From: Piscicola geometra
Taxonomy: Eukaryota; Annelida; Clitellata; Hirudinida; Piscicolidae
Assembly (NCBI GenBank): GCA_943735955.1
Contig: OX030965.1
Location: 6,361,003 to 6,425,002, forward strand
Reading direction: 5' to 3'
DNA length: 64,000 bases
The notes below the pieces were generated by a model. It did not search any database and was not told the DNA's origin. It was given only the letters and a program-made list of their open reading frames with translations. A program made the position numbers and the translations under genes. Numbering within the stretch: the stretch's first letter is position 1; every line of letters begins with the position of its first letter. This document shows, piece by piece, positions 39,232-51,507 of the stretch.

Positions 39232-42200
39232 AGAAGGTAGAAAATCTAGAAAAATTTAGTTTGAAAAATATATAAAAATACATGAAATATTCAAAAACAA
39301 ATTTTTAGTTAAAGTTATATCAAATTTAATTTTAAATTGGCAAGAATAACATGAGTTAATGCGGTTGAAGGAATGACTAGATTAACTAAATGGAATAAAT
39401 ATTAACTTCACGAAAAAAGTATTATAAAAAGTTTTCAAATTTTTCGTCTTTTTCAACTTTAGATTATAAACTTAAATACATTTTTTTTAATCTAATGTGT
39501 TCGTAAAATTTAAACAATATTTAATTAAAAATAAACATTTACTTCCATTAAATTAGGCATTTTTTATATTTTGTTTTAAAAATTATGAAATAATTTTTAT
39601 TTTAGTTTATTGAACATTTTTAGATGCCAACGTAGTTGTAAATAAGCTAGTGTTTGTTGGTTCCCGATCCCAAATCAACAGTTCAGAAATATATATCTAT
39701 CTTGGTATTCATTCATAGATAGACCTTTTGTAATGCCTCATAATATTGAACCTCAAAAAAAGTACGATGTTGTTTTTGTGTCAAAGGAAAAAACTGATGC
39801 TTATAATGATCTCAAAGTAAAAGAAAACTTCTAACTTTTTATTCATCGTGAATTTTTATCTCTGTGCAATAGTGAAAAAAATTATACGATCTGTTTTAAA
39901 CATTTCTCTTCAAATTTCCTTTTATTAAAGTTAATTTAGGAATCTATTGAATTCATTGTTGTATTGTTTTTAGAAAATTTGAAAAATTGTTAAAATTTAT
40001 TTGTAAGTAATATAGTTTTGATTAATTTTTTCAGTTATGATCTGTAAATATGAGTATGAATATTATTTTTATTTTTTCACCTACAATTATGCTTATTTGC
40101 ACACTTAATACTATATTTTAGAAATATAATCCTGAAGCTTTGTTGATACTAGTTTATGTACATCACCAGGAAAATATTCAAATCTTTATAGATTAAAGCT
40201 ATTACTGATTTATGTACTAAGTAATATTCAGTGCGGACTGCGTTTAACATGTACATTGTTAGGACACTCTCTTTATGTTGTCGTGAGCTTATCGTCAATA
40301 AAATTCAAAGTCTCCTCTGATTACTGAACAATAAAAAATAAGCTTCTATTAAATATAATATAGGTTAATTATTTGTTGATGAAATAAGCTTTTTATTATG
40401 AAAAATACTGAAAGAAAACACTTCATGATGTCACTGATAAGGCTTTTTTTTCAGTACAAGGATGAATGATGGGAAAGTATCTAATAACCTTAAATTGCAT
40501 TATAATTTCAGAGAGCAATGTGAATAGGAGATGAGTGATTCGCGATAAAACAAATGCCTAATCGATGAGCTTATTTCATTCATAATTAAATCAATAATTT
40601 CAGAATAAAGAGGAAGTGAAAAAAAACTGCAAAATAGAACACAATAACAACAGCCAAAGTTGATTTATTCTTTTGCACTTGCTAACCTAACCTATCCATA
40701 AGTAAATTGTCATAAAGTTTGTATAGCAAAAACAAAAAAAATATTTCAAACAAAAAATTAGATATTAATTAATATCGATCAAAATAAATATGAGAATAAA
40801 AAAAAACTTTGTTTTATAAAAAGCATTTTTTTCCTTCAAAATCGTTAAAAAAAATAAATTTAAATTTCAGTTTTTATATTTGAAAACTCAAAAAACTGAA
40901 TAATCATACATCGAATAGGAAAGTCTAATAAAAAAGTGATGACGTTTTTATAAGAAGCCGTCAGTGTTTAAGTGATTTATTTGGAGTGGTTATATTAATA
41001 GAGATTATTGTTCTCTAGAACTGCCTAATTACTTGATGAAGTTTTTTCTAATGAAGAACGTGGTGGGTCTCGTTTGAAATAACTAAAGATCTTTGGTAAC
41101 AGGGATTCGTCCGGTACAACTTCAAGGTTTTTGATGATTGAAATGATTTCTTATAATAATGGTACAAATGATCTATGTGAAATGTAAATTATAAGTAGGT
41201 TTTTCACATTTAATTATATTTTATTGCGTATTTAATCATGAATTTATCTAATTTTTTACATTTGTGAATCAAGTGATTTTCAAAATCCTCTAGTGAAAGA
41301 AGTTTTTATAGTATATAAACGAAACTCCAGGGACTTTTTTATAATTTTGTGTTTTCACGTTTTATTTTTATTAAGAAAAAATTCTAATTGCTGAATAAAC
41401 TTCAAATTTATAAAATTATCTTGAATTAATAGTAAAAAAATTTATTATTGCATGATAAATTACAAAATAAATTTACTAAACTAAATAAAAAGAGCTGTTT
41501 ATTAGTAAATAGTTTAATAAGTAGTAATTAGTAAATAGTTTAAGAAAAATTCGAACATTTATAATTATATAGCTCATATTCAAAAGTCTTCAGAAAAACT
41601 CAAACAAAAATAATATGAATTGAATATTTCAATTGAAAAGCGCAAGAAACTATAAAATTAAACTTAATAGAAAAATATTTACAACCAATAAATTATTTTC
41701 ATATTGAAATTCAAAGTAATCCCACATATAATAGTAAAAAATTCCTAGTTCAGGTTGGATTATGGGACCACCTGCTTTTCTCAACGTCTATTGTGTCTTT
41801 TATTTTTCTAAATCTTACTTTGAAAGACATGAAAGTTTTTTATTTTCACATTTATGTTTTTTTTCGAATTAAATAATAATTTTAAACAGATTTTGTGTTT
41901 TTCAATTTTTCAACAACTTTCTAGCGAGTAAAATAAAAGTATCAAGAATCAAATGAAAACAATATAATAAAATAATTCTGAGATTTAAAATAATTTGATA
42001 TAAACAATTTTGTTTCAAAAGATTTTTTTATTATTTCGAGCTCATGTGATTTGTAAAAATATATCGTATAACTATGTATTAATGTATATAAATTCCCAAC
42101 ATTTTAAAAGTTGAATAACTTTATAATGTTTTTAATAATAATATGATATAATTCCACTATGAATAACTTTTATCAATGTAATTATGAAGTTTCAGGTTTG

Positions 42201-43594
42201 TAAGAAAACCTTTTAACTAATGTTTTAACAATTTTTTTCCAAAAATTTCTAAAAATTAAATTTTTTAAAAGGTTTATTTATATTGAAATAAATATTTTGA
42301 AATAAGTCTTTTAAAATATATAGTTCTTAGCAAAAATTATTGCTTTACTTATTTTATAATAAACTAACTGAAGTATTAAACTATTCTGAGATCGGAATTT
42401 TTTTCGTTTGATACGAGAGAATGAACATAAATTTGTTTGAACAACCTTATGGAAAAAAAACTTTTTTTTCATAAATTACTTTTTTCATCACGAATTATAG
42501 AACGACAAGACATATGAATAATTTATATAAAAAATTCTATATAATATTTTCCTTTGAATACAAATTTTTTTAAAAAGTTACTTAATTTAACCGAATTGTT
42601 GCATTAACAAAAGAGAAAAAACATTCAGTTTTTATAAATAATTTTTTTAAATCACCTGAATCAAACTCTTCGTTGAAAAAAAATTTTGAAAAAATTACGT
42701 AGTAACACGACTTTTATATTATGATAAGTATTATAAGCTTTTTATACAATATAATTTGAATGATTTGTTCCTATGCTTAATAATAGTAATAAAAATTCTT
42801 TGAAGAGTGTATTTACAAGAAAAAACAATGATTTACGATAAGAATTTTCCATTATATACGCTAAAGAAAAGAAAAGATTTATATGCTATCTTTTTTATCT
42901 TTTCTTCTACAACAAATATTCGTTAGTATATGCATACATCTTTTTAAAATTGTTTAGAGATATTTTAAATTCTATTTTTTTTAAATTGTATAAATAATTT
43001 ATATATCTTTAAGATAATTCTAACACATAGGTTTGAATTATATATTTAATTTACATAAACAAAGGAAATGTGGTTTAGATATTTAATTGGAATATTTCCA
43101 TTTTTTTATTCGCAATTGTGTATCTACTTATATTCTTTAGTTTCACAAATGATAGTTTTTTTGAAAATGGTGTTTCATTGATCTGTGAGCTCATAGCTAC
43201 ATGCTATGTAGTTCAAAGCATTTCACCTAGCGAGTAAGAATTAATTTGAGATTCATGAATATTAAACAGTGAGAAACAAGTTATTATTTGTTCGTACAAA
43301 GTTAACACAAAGTCTGAAAGTTTTTTGATCACTTTTGTATGCTAAATTAAATATCTTATAAATAATAGAAATTTGATAGAGTTCATTCACAACTTCCAAG
43401 TAAGACTTGAGTCTATATTTTATTGCTTAAATCATTCGAAAAATAAGTAAAATAATCGATTTTGGGTCAACCTTAACTTTAAATAATAGTATTAATTTAA
43501 TTAATTTTTTTAATGCTTGTTTGTTAAAAATTTTTAGCATTGAGCCGGCAATGAGAATGCAATAAAAAGAAGAAACAGTTACAATACGTTTTTA
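39232..43594. other. Hox 3' UTR and downstream AT-rich DNA
   Basis: The first part must be 3' untranslated sequence. The first clear AATAAA is at 39394-39399, 163 bases after the stop codon, and others follow (for example near 40298), so the true 3' end is not decided. Beyond that no gene is seen. A modestly less AT-rich patch lies at 41000-41170. Confidence 0.45.
39394..39399 (+). terminator. Possible polyadenylation signal for the Hox gene
   Basis: First canonical AATAAA downstream of the Hox stop codon. AATAAA is common by chance in DNA this AT-rich, so the assignment is weak. Confidence 0.3.
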
Positions 43595-43920
43595 ACACCT
43601 AGGGTCCACTCTCATCATCAGTTCAATAAAGTTGATGAAGGAATGTGGGATAAGAAGTAGCTGCTGCTAAACAGATAAGCTGCTACAATCAAGAAAAACA
43701 GTTTCAGTCATGGGAGGTTTCACTTCTCCACCTTCGCCCACAGCTTCAACACCAGTATCAAGATGATAACGACGATGTTTTGGAATAAATGATGAAAGCA
43801 TTCTTTTTTTACTGTGATAATAATGAGAATGCTTAAATGGTAGAGTTCATTGATGCTATGCAATGGTGACCATGGTGAAATGGTTTATTGAGGTTGTTTT
43901 ATTCTACAGAGCCGTCTATT
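43595..43920. other. Less AT-rich block with short open frames on both strands, unidentified
   Basis: The block lies about 4.4 kb downstream of the Hox gene and stands out by composition. On the plus strand a frame follows an AAACAG acceptor-like site at 43674 and runs 37 codons (43675-43788) with Gln/Asp-rich content ending DDNDDVLE. On the minus strand a frame of about 60 codons overlaps it and includes KHRRYHLDTG and KPPMTETVF. Neither is recognised. ACCATGGT and GTGACC strings near 43867 are palindromic or half-palindromic. Options are a decayed transposon, an orphan exon or a regulatory element. Confidence 0.3.
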
Positions 43921-43964
43921 CTATTAAGTGCTTATAAATACTTTTTATTTGGGTGATTGATCTT

Positions 43965-44080
43965 TCTTTTTTCCATAAAGTGTAAGGCGCCTCAGGAGCA
44001 TAGCTACACTTAGGCGACGGTAGGAATCGAACCAACACAAATGAGTTGAATGCCAAGTGTTTTACCGCTAAGCTAATCTG
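43965..44080 (-). mobile_element. Candidate tRNA-derived SINE (or tRNA pseudogene)
   Basis: On the minus strand a pol III box A match (TAGCTTAGCGG, 44075-44065) is followed 31 bases later by an exact box B (GGTTCGATTCC, 44033-44023), which is correct tRNA spacing. The box B arm can form a mostly paired T stem (GTTGG/CCTAC), but the sequence after it (CGTCGCC) does not pair with what precedes box A, so there is no acceptor stem and this is not a functional tRNA. About 45 bp of unrelated sequence and then an A-rich end (GGAAAAAAGAAAGA) follow, as in SINEs. No target-site duplication was found. Confidence 0.5.
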
Positions 44081-44334
44081 ATTTTCATTTATAATTTTGT
44101 GTAGCCTTAATAGTGAAAAAGTTTAGAAAATGTAATGATAAAATTCTGATAATTCTGAAAATTTGATAATTTCAGGCATTTGGAAATCATAAACAAATCA
44201 TCAGCATTTTTTCCAAAAATATGTTGAAAGCAAAATTCTTAGAGAAAAAGAATATCGAGATTAGTAAGCAAGCTGGAATTTGCATTAAAATCCTTGAGCA
44301 TAAAAACATTTCAATATTTTTATATTGAGAAAAA

Positions 44335-44454
44335 ATTCAATAATGAATAATATAAAAAAATTCAATAATGAAAATTATTAAAACGTTTCAATAGTGAATA
44401 TTAATGAAAATTTCAATAATGAATATTAATAGAAATTTCAATAATGAATATACC
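44335..44454. repeat. 25-26-bp minisatellite, nearly five imperfect copies
   Basis: Units begin at 44335, 44360, 44386, 44411 and 44436, with the core TTCAATAATGAATATTAAT. Copies differ by a few bases, and the last is partial. AT-rich, no coding potential. Confidence 0.85.
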
Positions 44455-47040
44455 ATCGAATAAATAAAATTAGTAAAAGTGTTAATAATTTATCAATTTT
44501 ATTGTCCACAAAACTGAATGATATTTTTTGAATTTCTAACAAGTCATCTATAGCTCTTTATACTAATAAATCTTCACGGAAAACGGTTAGAACTTCATTT
44601 ATTTTTCCAATATAATTTTTCTAACAGTCATTTCAACTGCCAACTTGAAGCTATCACCAATAACGCTGAAAGATTTTTTGAAGAGGTATTAAATTTTTTA
44701 AGTACAATAGCTTCTTAATTTCTCTTTTTATATTTTAATACAATCAATAGATCTGTTTCAAGTTAACAAAACTCTTCATCATTCGAAGAATAAAATTGAG
44801 TATAAATTGCCTTATCGTTTGATAAAACAAAAAGAAGATGAAAACAAGGTATTAAATTTGACTTTGTTAATTTTTTTGAACAAAGCTTAGAAGATTATGA
44901 AAATTTGAAAAATTCCGAACTTTGAAATTATAAATTTATTTATTTATTTCAAAAATTATTTGATAATAAATAAAAACAAACGGAAATGTAGATCAAAAAG
45001 TATTTTTGTTATTCTATCACAGAAAATGTAAAACAAAATATTTTTGCTTTTATAATATTTTATATTTTAACAAAATTTTTTAAAAAATGTTCAAAACACT
45101 TACGTTAATTATATTTTAAAAAAAATATCTGATTATTTTGAGTTATATAATTTATTGAAATTTTTAAATTAAACAAAAAACCCATCGTTAAAAAAAAATA
45201 TTTATAAAAAACTAATATATTTTATATTAATATACACGGTATAAAAAATTTGGAAAATATATCTTATAACACTTTATTGTTAATGAAATACTTTTGCGAA
45301 TAAGAAAGAAAAATGGTTCTAAAACTATTAAGTAATTGTGTTTTATATTTCTTGGATATTCATTTCATTACCATGACACAAAAAATTGTTTTATGATACC
45401 TAAATTCATTTTTTTTGCACAAATTTCTATGGGATTTAAGATTTGACATTTATGGACAAAATTTAACCTTAATAACTAAACCTCCATGAAAAATATTTAT
45501 TCAAAAAATTGAATATTTTAAAGAAAAAAACAAGTTTTCATGTTTAAGTTTGTCAAAATTAGTATTATCGTATTGAAATACAATTTGTATTATAAGTTTT
45601 AGGGTTTAATTAGTTTTTATATTAATTTATTGTCTGTTTGGGGCAGCAGAAACTGAAAAATCAGACTTGGCAACACGAAAGAAGATTCAAGATTTATAGG
45701 TAAGGGAAAAATCAATTTCTTTCTTCTGTTTGTGTTTTCGACTATGCTCGTATTTGTGCACGTATATTCTATACGATATTTAGATAGTTTTAAATACAAA
45801 ATTCATTGAAATGTTTCATACTTCAAAAAAAATTTTCCAATGAAATAAAACTTAAAACTAATAACTTTTAAAAAAATTTGGGAATATTTCTAGTATTTAT
45901 ATCTTTTATAATTTTCGAATGTGATACAAACAATTCAAAAGTTTGTTCAAATTTCCATTTAGAGCAATAACTAAATATCAAAAATAATAACTCATTTTAA
46001 TTGTAGGATTTTTTCAAAATACATTTTATACAAAGAATTCATAACAATATACCACTATATAGTTGTAAATTTTTACATATATTTTCATTAAATCAATTTT
46101 GTCGATTCAAACTTATTCAAAACTAAAAAACTTATGAGTTAGAATGAAAAATCAAAAATTATTCATAATTTTTTGTTTTTTCGAACATTGTATATAATCT
46201 GCTGTAAGATCGAATCCACAAGAGAATAAATCAATTTATTTATGTTTTTTTACATTACATGAATTTCATTAAAAATTATTCAAATTTATCATTGAATAAA
46301 TTTTATGATAGATATTCCTATAATTTTTATTTTATGTTTTGAATGGTTTAATTAAATTCTATAACTTAAAGTAAAATAGGGATCATTTTTACTAATTTTT
46401 ACCTTTAATTTGAAAAGTTCAATTATTTGAAAAAAAATTATTTGTTGAAAATGGTGTTGTTGATTGTGATGAAAAAATACACCACAGAAGCCACAGATAA
46501 GAAAGTCTCAAAGGATCCAAATGCGTGACTTGGTCACATTCATTTTACTTAAGCAGCAAAAACGAAAAAAAGTAAAATCTCATGTAACACTTCGTAAACT
46601 AAAATATGTGGAATAAAATATGTAAATAAATTCTGGAAGAATTTTGAAACGTATTCTTAATAGATAATTTATCCCTCAAAAAACGTCTGCAAGTGAGTAG
46701 GATTTACTAGAACACGAAAAACAGAACACGAAGGGATAAAAACCTACTCATTTCCTTTTTTTTTCTTTAAGATATTGGAAAAGCTACGTGTGTAGATTAC
46801 CATAATAAGGTTACTCTAAGAAACTATATAAAAAGCCTAGATGATAAATTAGGTCTTCGAAGTTATTTTGTTATTAATATTTGTGCGTAAGAACTTACGA
46901 TTTTACTTTTAGCCCTATCGAAATTAAAGATATTTAATTATGAAAACTACAATGTGCTCGGTAGAATGTTACTAACGATTGACTTTTATAATGAGAAGTT
47001 TATAAAATTTCAGGATATATAAAATTATTATTTTTCTATT
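44455..47040. other. AT-rich intergenic DNA, nothing recognised
   Basis: No protein-like frame, RNA gene or repeat array seen on either strand. Confidence 0.5.
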
Positions 47041-47190
47041 CTACATTTAAATCATGGCCGGTGAAGTGGGGGGGTCTTGGGGTCTTTTTCGTAGTGAGGT
47101 TTTGATCCCGGGACTTTCCAGAAATGCTGTTCATATGGTTAGAACCATCCCAAGATTTGCAGCAGATCACCACCCCTGATTTAAAATGTA
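47041..47190. mobile_element. Short foldback element (MITE-like) or tRNA-derived repeat, about 150 bp
   Basis: A G/C-rich insertion in AT-rich DNA is bounded by near-perfect inverted ends: ACATTTAAATCA at 47043-47054 and TGATTTAAAATGT at 47177-47189 (one extra A). Inside are a run of seven G's near 47068-47074 and GGTTTTGATCCC at about 47098, which resembles a pol III box B with one extra base. It could therefore be a miniature inverted-repeat transposon or a SINE with chance inverted ends. No family is recognised. Confidence 0.45.
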
Positions 47191-47227
47191 TGATAAAGAA
47201 TTGTTTCTATTGATATTTCATAAATAG

Positions 47228-47439
47228 GTTATGAAAAAAAACATTTAGAGCATTTGAAAACTTGGTATTTTAAAGATGAAGGAAATTCATCAATTCGAGA
47301 CAGGGTTTTTCAATATAATTTTGATGATTTTGATTTACATATTGAAAAATTGTTGTCAAATTTTCGATCACAACCTTTTGAAGAAGTTCAATGTACAATG
47401 AACTCTGATTTGTTTACTAAAAGAGATTTCAAAGTTTAA
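47228..47439 (+). CDS. Possible orphan terminal exon, 70 codons, unknown protein
   Basis: After an AG at 47226-47227 the frame GYEKKHLEHLKTWYFKDEG... stays open to TAA at 47437-47439. The composition is protein-like (Asp, Glu, Arg, Gln and Ser, for example FDDFDLHIEKLL and RSQPFEEVQ) rather than the Lys/Asn/Ile/Phe mix that random AT-rich DNA gives. There is no in-frame ATG near the start, the acceptor has a poor pyrimidine tract, no upstream exon was identified and no domain is recognised. It may be a fragment of a transposon or pseudogene. It directly follows the 47.0-47.2 kb foldback element. Confidence 0.25.
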
Positions 47440-50235
47440 TTTTTATTTATTTTATATATTCTATTCTATTTAGTTAAAAAGTAAGCATTAGCATTTATTG
47501 TGGGTTCATTTTCATATGCATCATCTTTGAACTGATATTTAAAATTGGTTTCCTTGAAAATAAGGGATTCAAATGGTTTAACGTAGAAAAGTTATAAGCG
47601 AGAACAAATTCATCAGCAAAAAATTACTTAAAATAATTTGCTTTAACTTGTGTAATAAGAGGATTTCAAAAACATTTTCTAAATTTATATTTATTAAATA
47701 TTTTGTATAATTTTATTATGTACTTGTTGTTGCTTTATACTAATGAATAAATAAATTACAGATAGATTAATTTCTCCCACTTTGAGTTGATATAAAACAT
47801 GAATGAACTTTGATTATCTCATATATCAAAAGTAACTTTTTAACTCATGAATATTTGAAAAATACGAATAAAATACAGATTTGTAAAAATTTTCTAAAGT
47901 ATTTGAAATTATTTTATTTAAATGATTTCTTATGAAATTTCATTATTAAACATGCAAAAAACAACATTAATAATGAAGTTAGTTTCATGTAGCAGCTTGA
48001 TCGATTGTATATTGATCGTATTAGCAGTGTTTTTGAAGTTCTTTTTTTCACGAAACTATCTTGTTTTAGAGCATCAATTTTTTTCCAAAATTCGAATAAA
48101 CTTTATATGAAAATTTTTCAACACTTAAATATTTACATGATGAAACCTAATAATAACATTGGTTATAAGAATTAAAATATTCGAGTTCGATTTTTAAATT
48201 AGACAGATTTTTGATTTGATTATTTCTATTTTCATTGAAAAATGAAAAAAAAAATTTTTTTAAAAATAAATTTCATTCTTTTTATTATTATCCTTAAATA
48301 CTCCTCTTAAGTCTGTTATCATGAAGATAATTCAGTGGTTCGCCTAAATCAAACAGAGTCTGCTTTGTATAATGCCAAATCAGCTCTTTCTTTTTAATTT
48401 ATGATTTTTATATATTCGATAAATATAATCATTATTTATAATTCAATTTCTTTTGAATATATGAATTTTATTTATGAACCTATAGACAGCTTTATGATCT
48501 GATTTATGTGAATCTTTATGAAAAGTAAACTCGATAAAATTTAAAACAACTGGTTACTTCCAATATAAAATTGTAAATAAGATCGAACCTATAAGAAGAT
48601 TCTTTAAGGACTTGTAGAAAGAAAGTATAAGGTATTTATTCTAAACTCATAAACAGTTTCTAAATCTCCAGAGCCTTGTAATATGATTCTTATAAATTCC
48701 TAATACTTGAGTTTCTTTCTCCATCCCCATAATTTACACAATAAAATAAAAAAATTAATTATTTAGACATGATATGATCAGTTCTTTACTTAAAAAAACA
48801 ATAAAGAAACTATTAAATAGGTTTTGCTCTATTTCAATAGTTTAAATAAGAAAATTTAGAAAATTTTCGGTTGATAAAATATTTTACTTGTGGGCCAAAA
48901 AAAATTCACAAATTTATAAAATAAAGACGAGTTAAAAAGCATTAAAGTCTTGTTCAATTTTTTTTTACTATTTGTGTTCAAGTTCAAATTTCCGTGAAAA
49001 TAGCATCATTACAAAAATTTGTGAATTTAAATATCATCTTTAACTAAATAAATATAATAATTGAGAATTCCAAAAGTTTAGTTATTGGCATACAATTCAT
49101 TTTTGATCAAAAACACGAAATTTATATTTATAGACAATTTTTTTGCCAAAATTGGAACATCAAAGCTTGCCACCGCTCACTTTAAAATATGCATTGCTTC
49201 GTTATTGAAACCAATTTCTTCTGATAAGAAAAATTATTTATTGTATAAAAAATAATCTGAAAGATATTTCCGATTAAGATTTATCTAGATTTACGGTTTT
49301 TGTTTTAATGTTTTTTCAATATTTTTCAAAATGCTCATTTCATTAACAAATATTAAAAACTATTGAAATTATTACATAGTGTTTTGTGATATAACAAAGA
49401 CTTAAGTTTTTTAAAATTCAATTAGAGAATTTGAAAAAAAACCTATCCTTAAAATAACATTATATACTTCCATCACATTTTTACAATATTTTGTTTAATT
49501 TTTTTATTTTTACGCCTCATTATTTGAAAAGAATATTATTCGACCAAACTGAATAGAACAATCTTGCTTTGTAAAGACTTGAAAATTTTCTTCTATCAAC
49601 GAATCTATTCAACTTCAGAGTATTACAAAGTACAACTAGATAAAACAAGTGCTTGGCCCTGTCGGTCTTTTTGACGTTGATACTACAGAAATAAATTTAT
49701 TTTCTGTATTTTTTCATTTATTTTTTCTAGTATTATGAGTGTTTTTGACAAAATATTATTTGTTTTCATTAGATTCTTCACTTACTTTTTATTGAAGAAA
49801 GTTGAAATTTTATATAAAGATTCAAAATTTATTTTGAAAAATTTCGATGTTTTGATTTTCTGGTTAGATTGATCAACAATAAAATAAATCAACATTGAAA
49901 TCAAAAAGATATTTTATTTTCTAGATTATTATTCTTTTCAAAATCATAAGTTGATTTAGAAATATACCAAAGCATACTGGCACAATAAATATTCGCCTAG
50001 AAATAACTTTCCAATTGCATCAAGCCATCTTTCTTCTCCTACGATCCTTATTTTTTCTCATGAGTGACCAAATTATTTTCAACACTACCATAAATAAAAT
50101 CAAAATTATGAAAAGCTTTTTGAGAATCTTTGAAACTACAGTTAATATATAGTCCACGATCAGTGATATATTCCAAATATTGCATTGCGATATTAAATTA
50201 GCTCTATACTGTCCTAACTCATTAAAAATTGGAAA
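47440..50235. other. AT-rich intergenic DNA, nothing recognised
   Basis: No credible gene, RNA or element. A 62-codon frame at 47922-48110 is the kind expected by chance. Confidence 0.5.
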
Positions 50236-50344
50236 TTGAAATTGGAAATTTTAAGCAACGTCACCCACCAGTTCCGTTTCCAACTTCCCCCTCAATTTCG
50301 GACCGAAAATCTAATTTCCAAAAACACGAGGCCTAATAAATCAG
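50236..50344 (+). CDS. Possible orphan exon ending at a strong donor, unknown
   Basis: A less AT-rich stretch stays open as ...ILSNVTHQFRFQLPPQFRTEN... and meets a near-consensus splice donor (TCAG|GTGAGC, GT at 50345-50346). Past the donor the frame becomes hydrophobic and low complexity, as intron sequence would. No upstream acceptor or partner exon was fixed, and no domain is recognised. Confidence 0.2.
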
Positions 50345-50978
50345 GTGAGCTTCTTGTTTACTTCCTCTTATTTATGTTTATTCTTTATGCTTTTTTCCGT
50401 TTTTATGTTTATGTTTACGATGGTGTTTTCACATAATAAATCCCAAAAAGAACCACAGCTTTTGTTGAACAATTATTAATGAGAGCCTTCCGTTTGGCTG
50501 CTGTTTCTGCAAGTGAAATGCTTTTTTGGCCGGAATTTTGGCTAGATTAGTTGCGTGATTTATGTTTCACAGTTTTTTGTCTCGATTCAAATGCCTCATG
50601 AATGTGGCTATCTAAATATAAATTAAATTTTGACTAGAATCAGCAAGGTAATATATTTGGTCGAAAGTAATAAACTTAATATTCAATGGATATTTTGTAG
50701 CAATCGCTGCTATGCCGATGAAACATAAACTATGGAAAGTCTTTTGAGGTTTTGACAGGAATTAATTCAGAGGATTTGCAAGAATTTATGAGCTGGAGAT
50801 CGGCCAAGAGTGTTTGGAATTCTAGTTAGTATGCTCAAAAATAAATAAAATTCACTACGAAAAGTAGTAGTGAGAGTAAGCGTGATATTAGAAATTGTAC
50901 GTATTAGTTTTAGGAGGTATTCGTAGTTATAGAGTCCTCAATTGCCTTAAATATTTTAAATAGTTGATAATTATTATG
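50345..50978. other. Intergenic DNA with a less AT-rich patch (50450-50585)
   Basis: The patch contains homeodomain-type cores (TTAATGAG, GATTTATG) amid mixed-composition sequence and no open frame of interest. A regulatory role is possible but not shown. Confidence 0.3.

Positions 50979-51507
<529 letters not shown>

Noticed and set aside
46205..46225. GATCGAATCC resembling a pol III box B
   Set aside because: No box A upstream within 30-60 bases on the matching strand.
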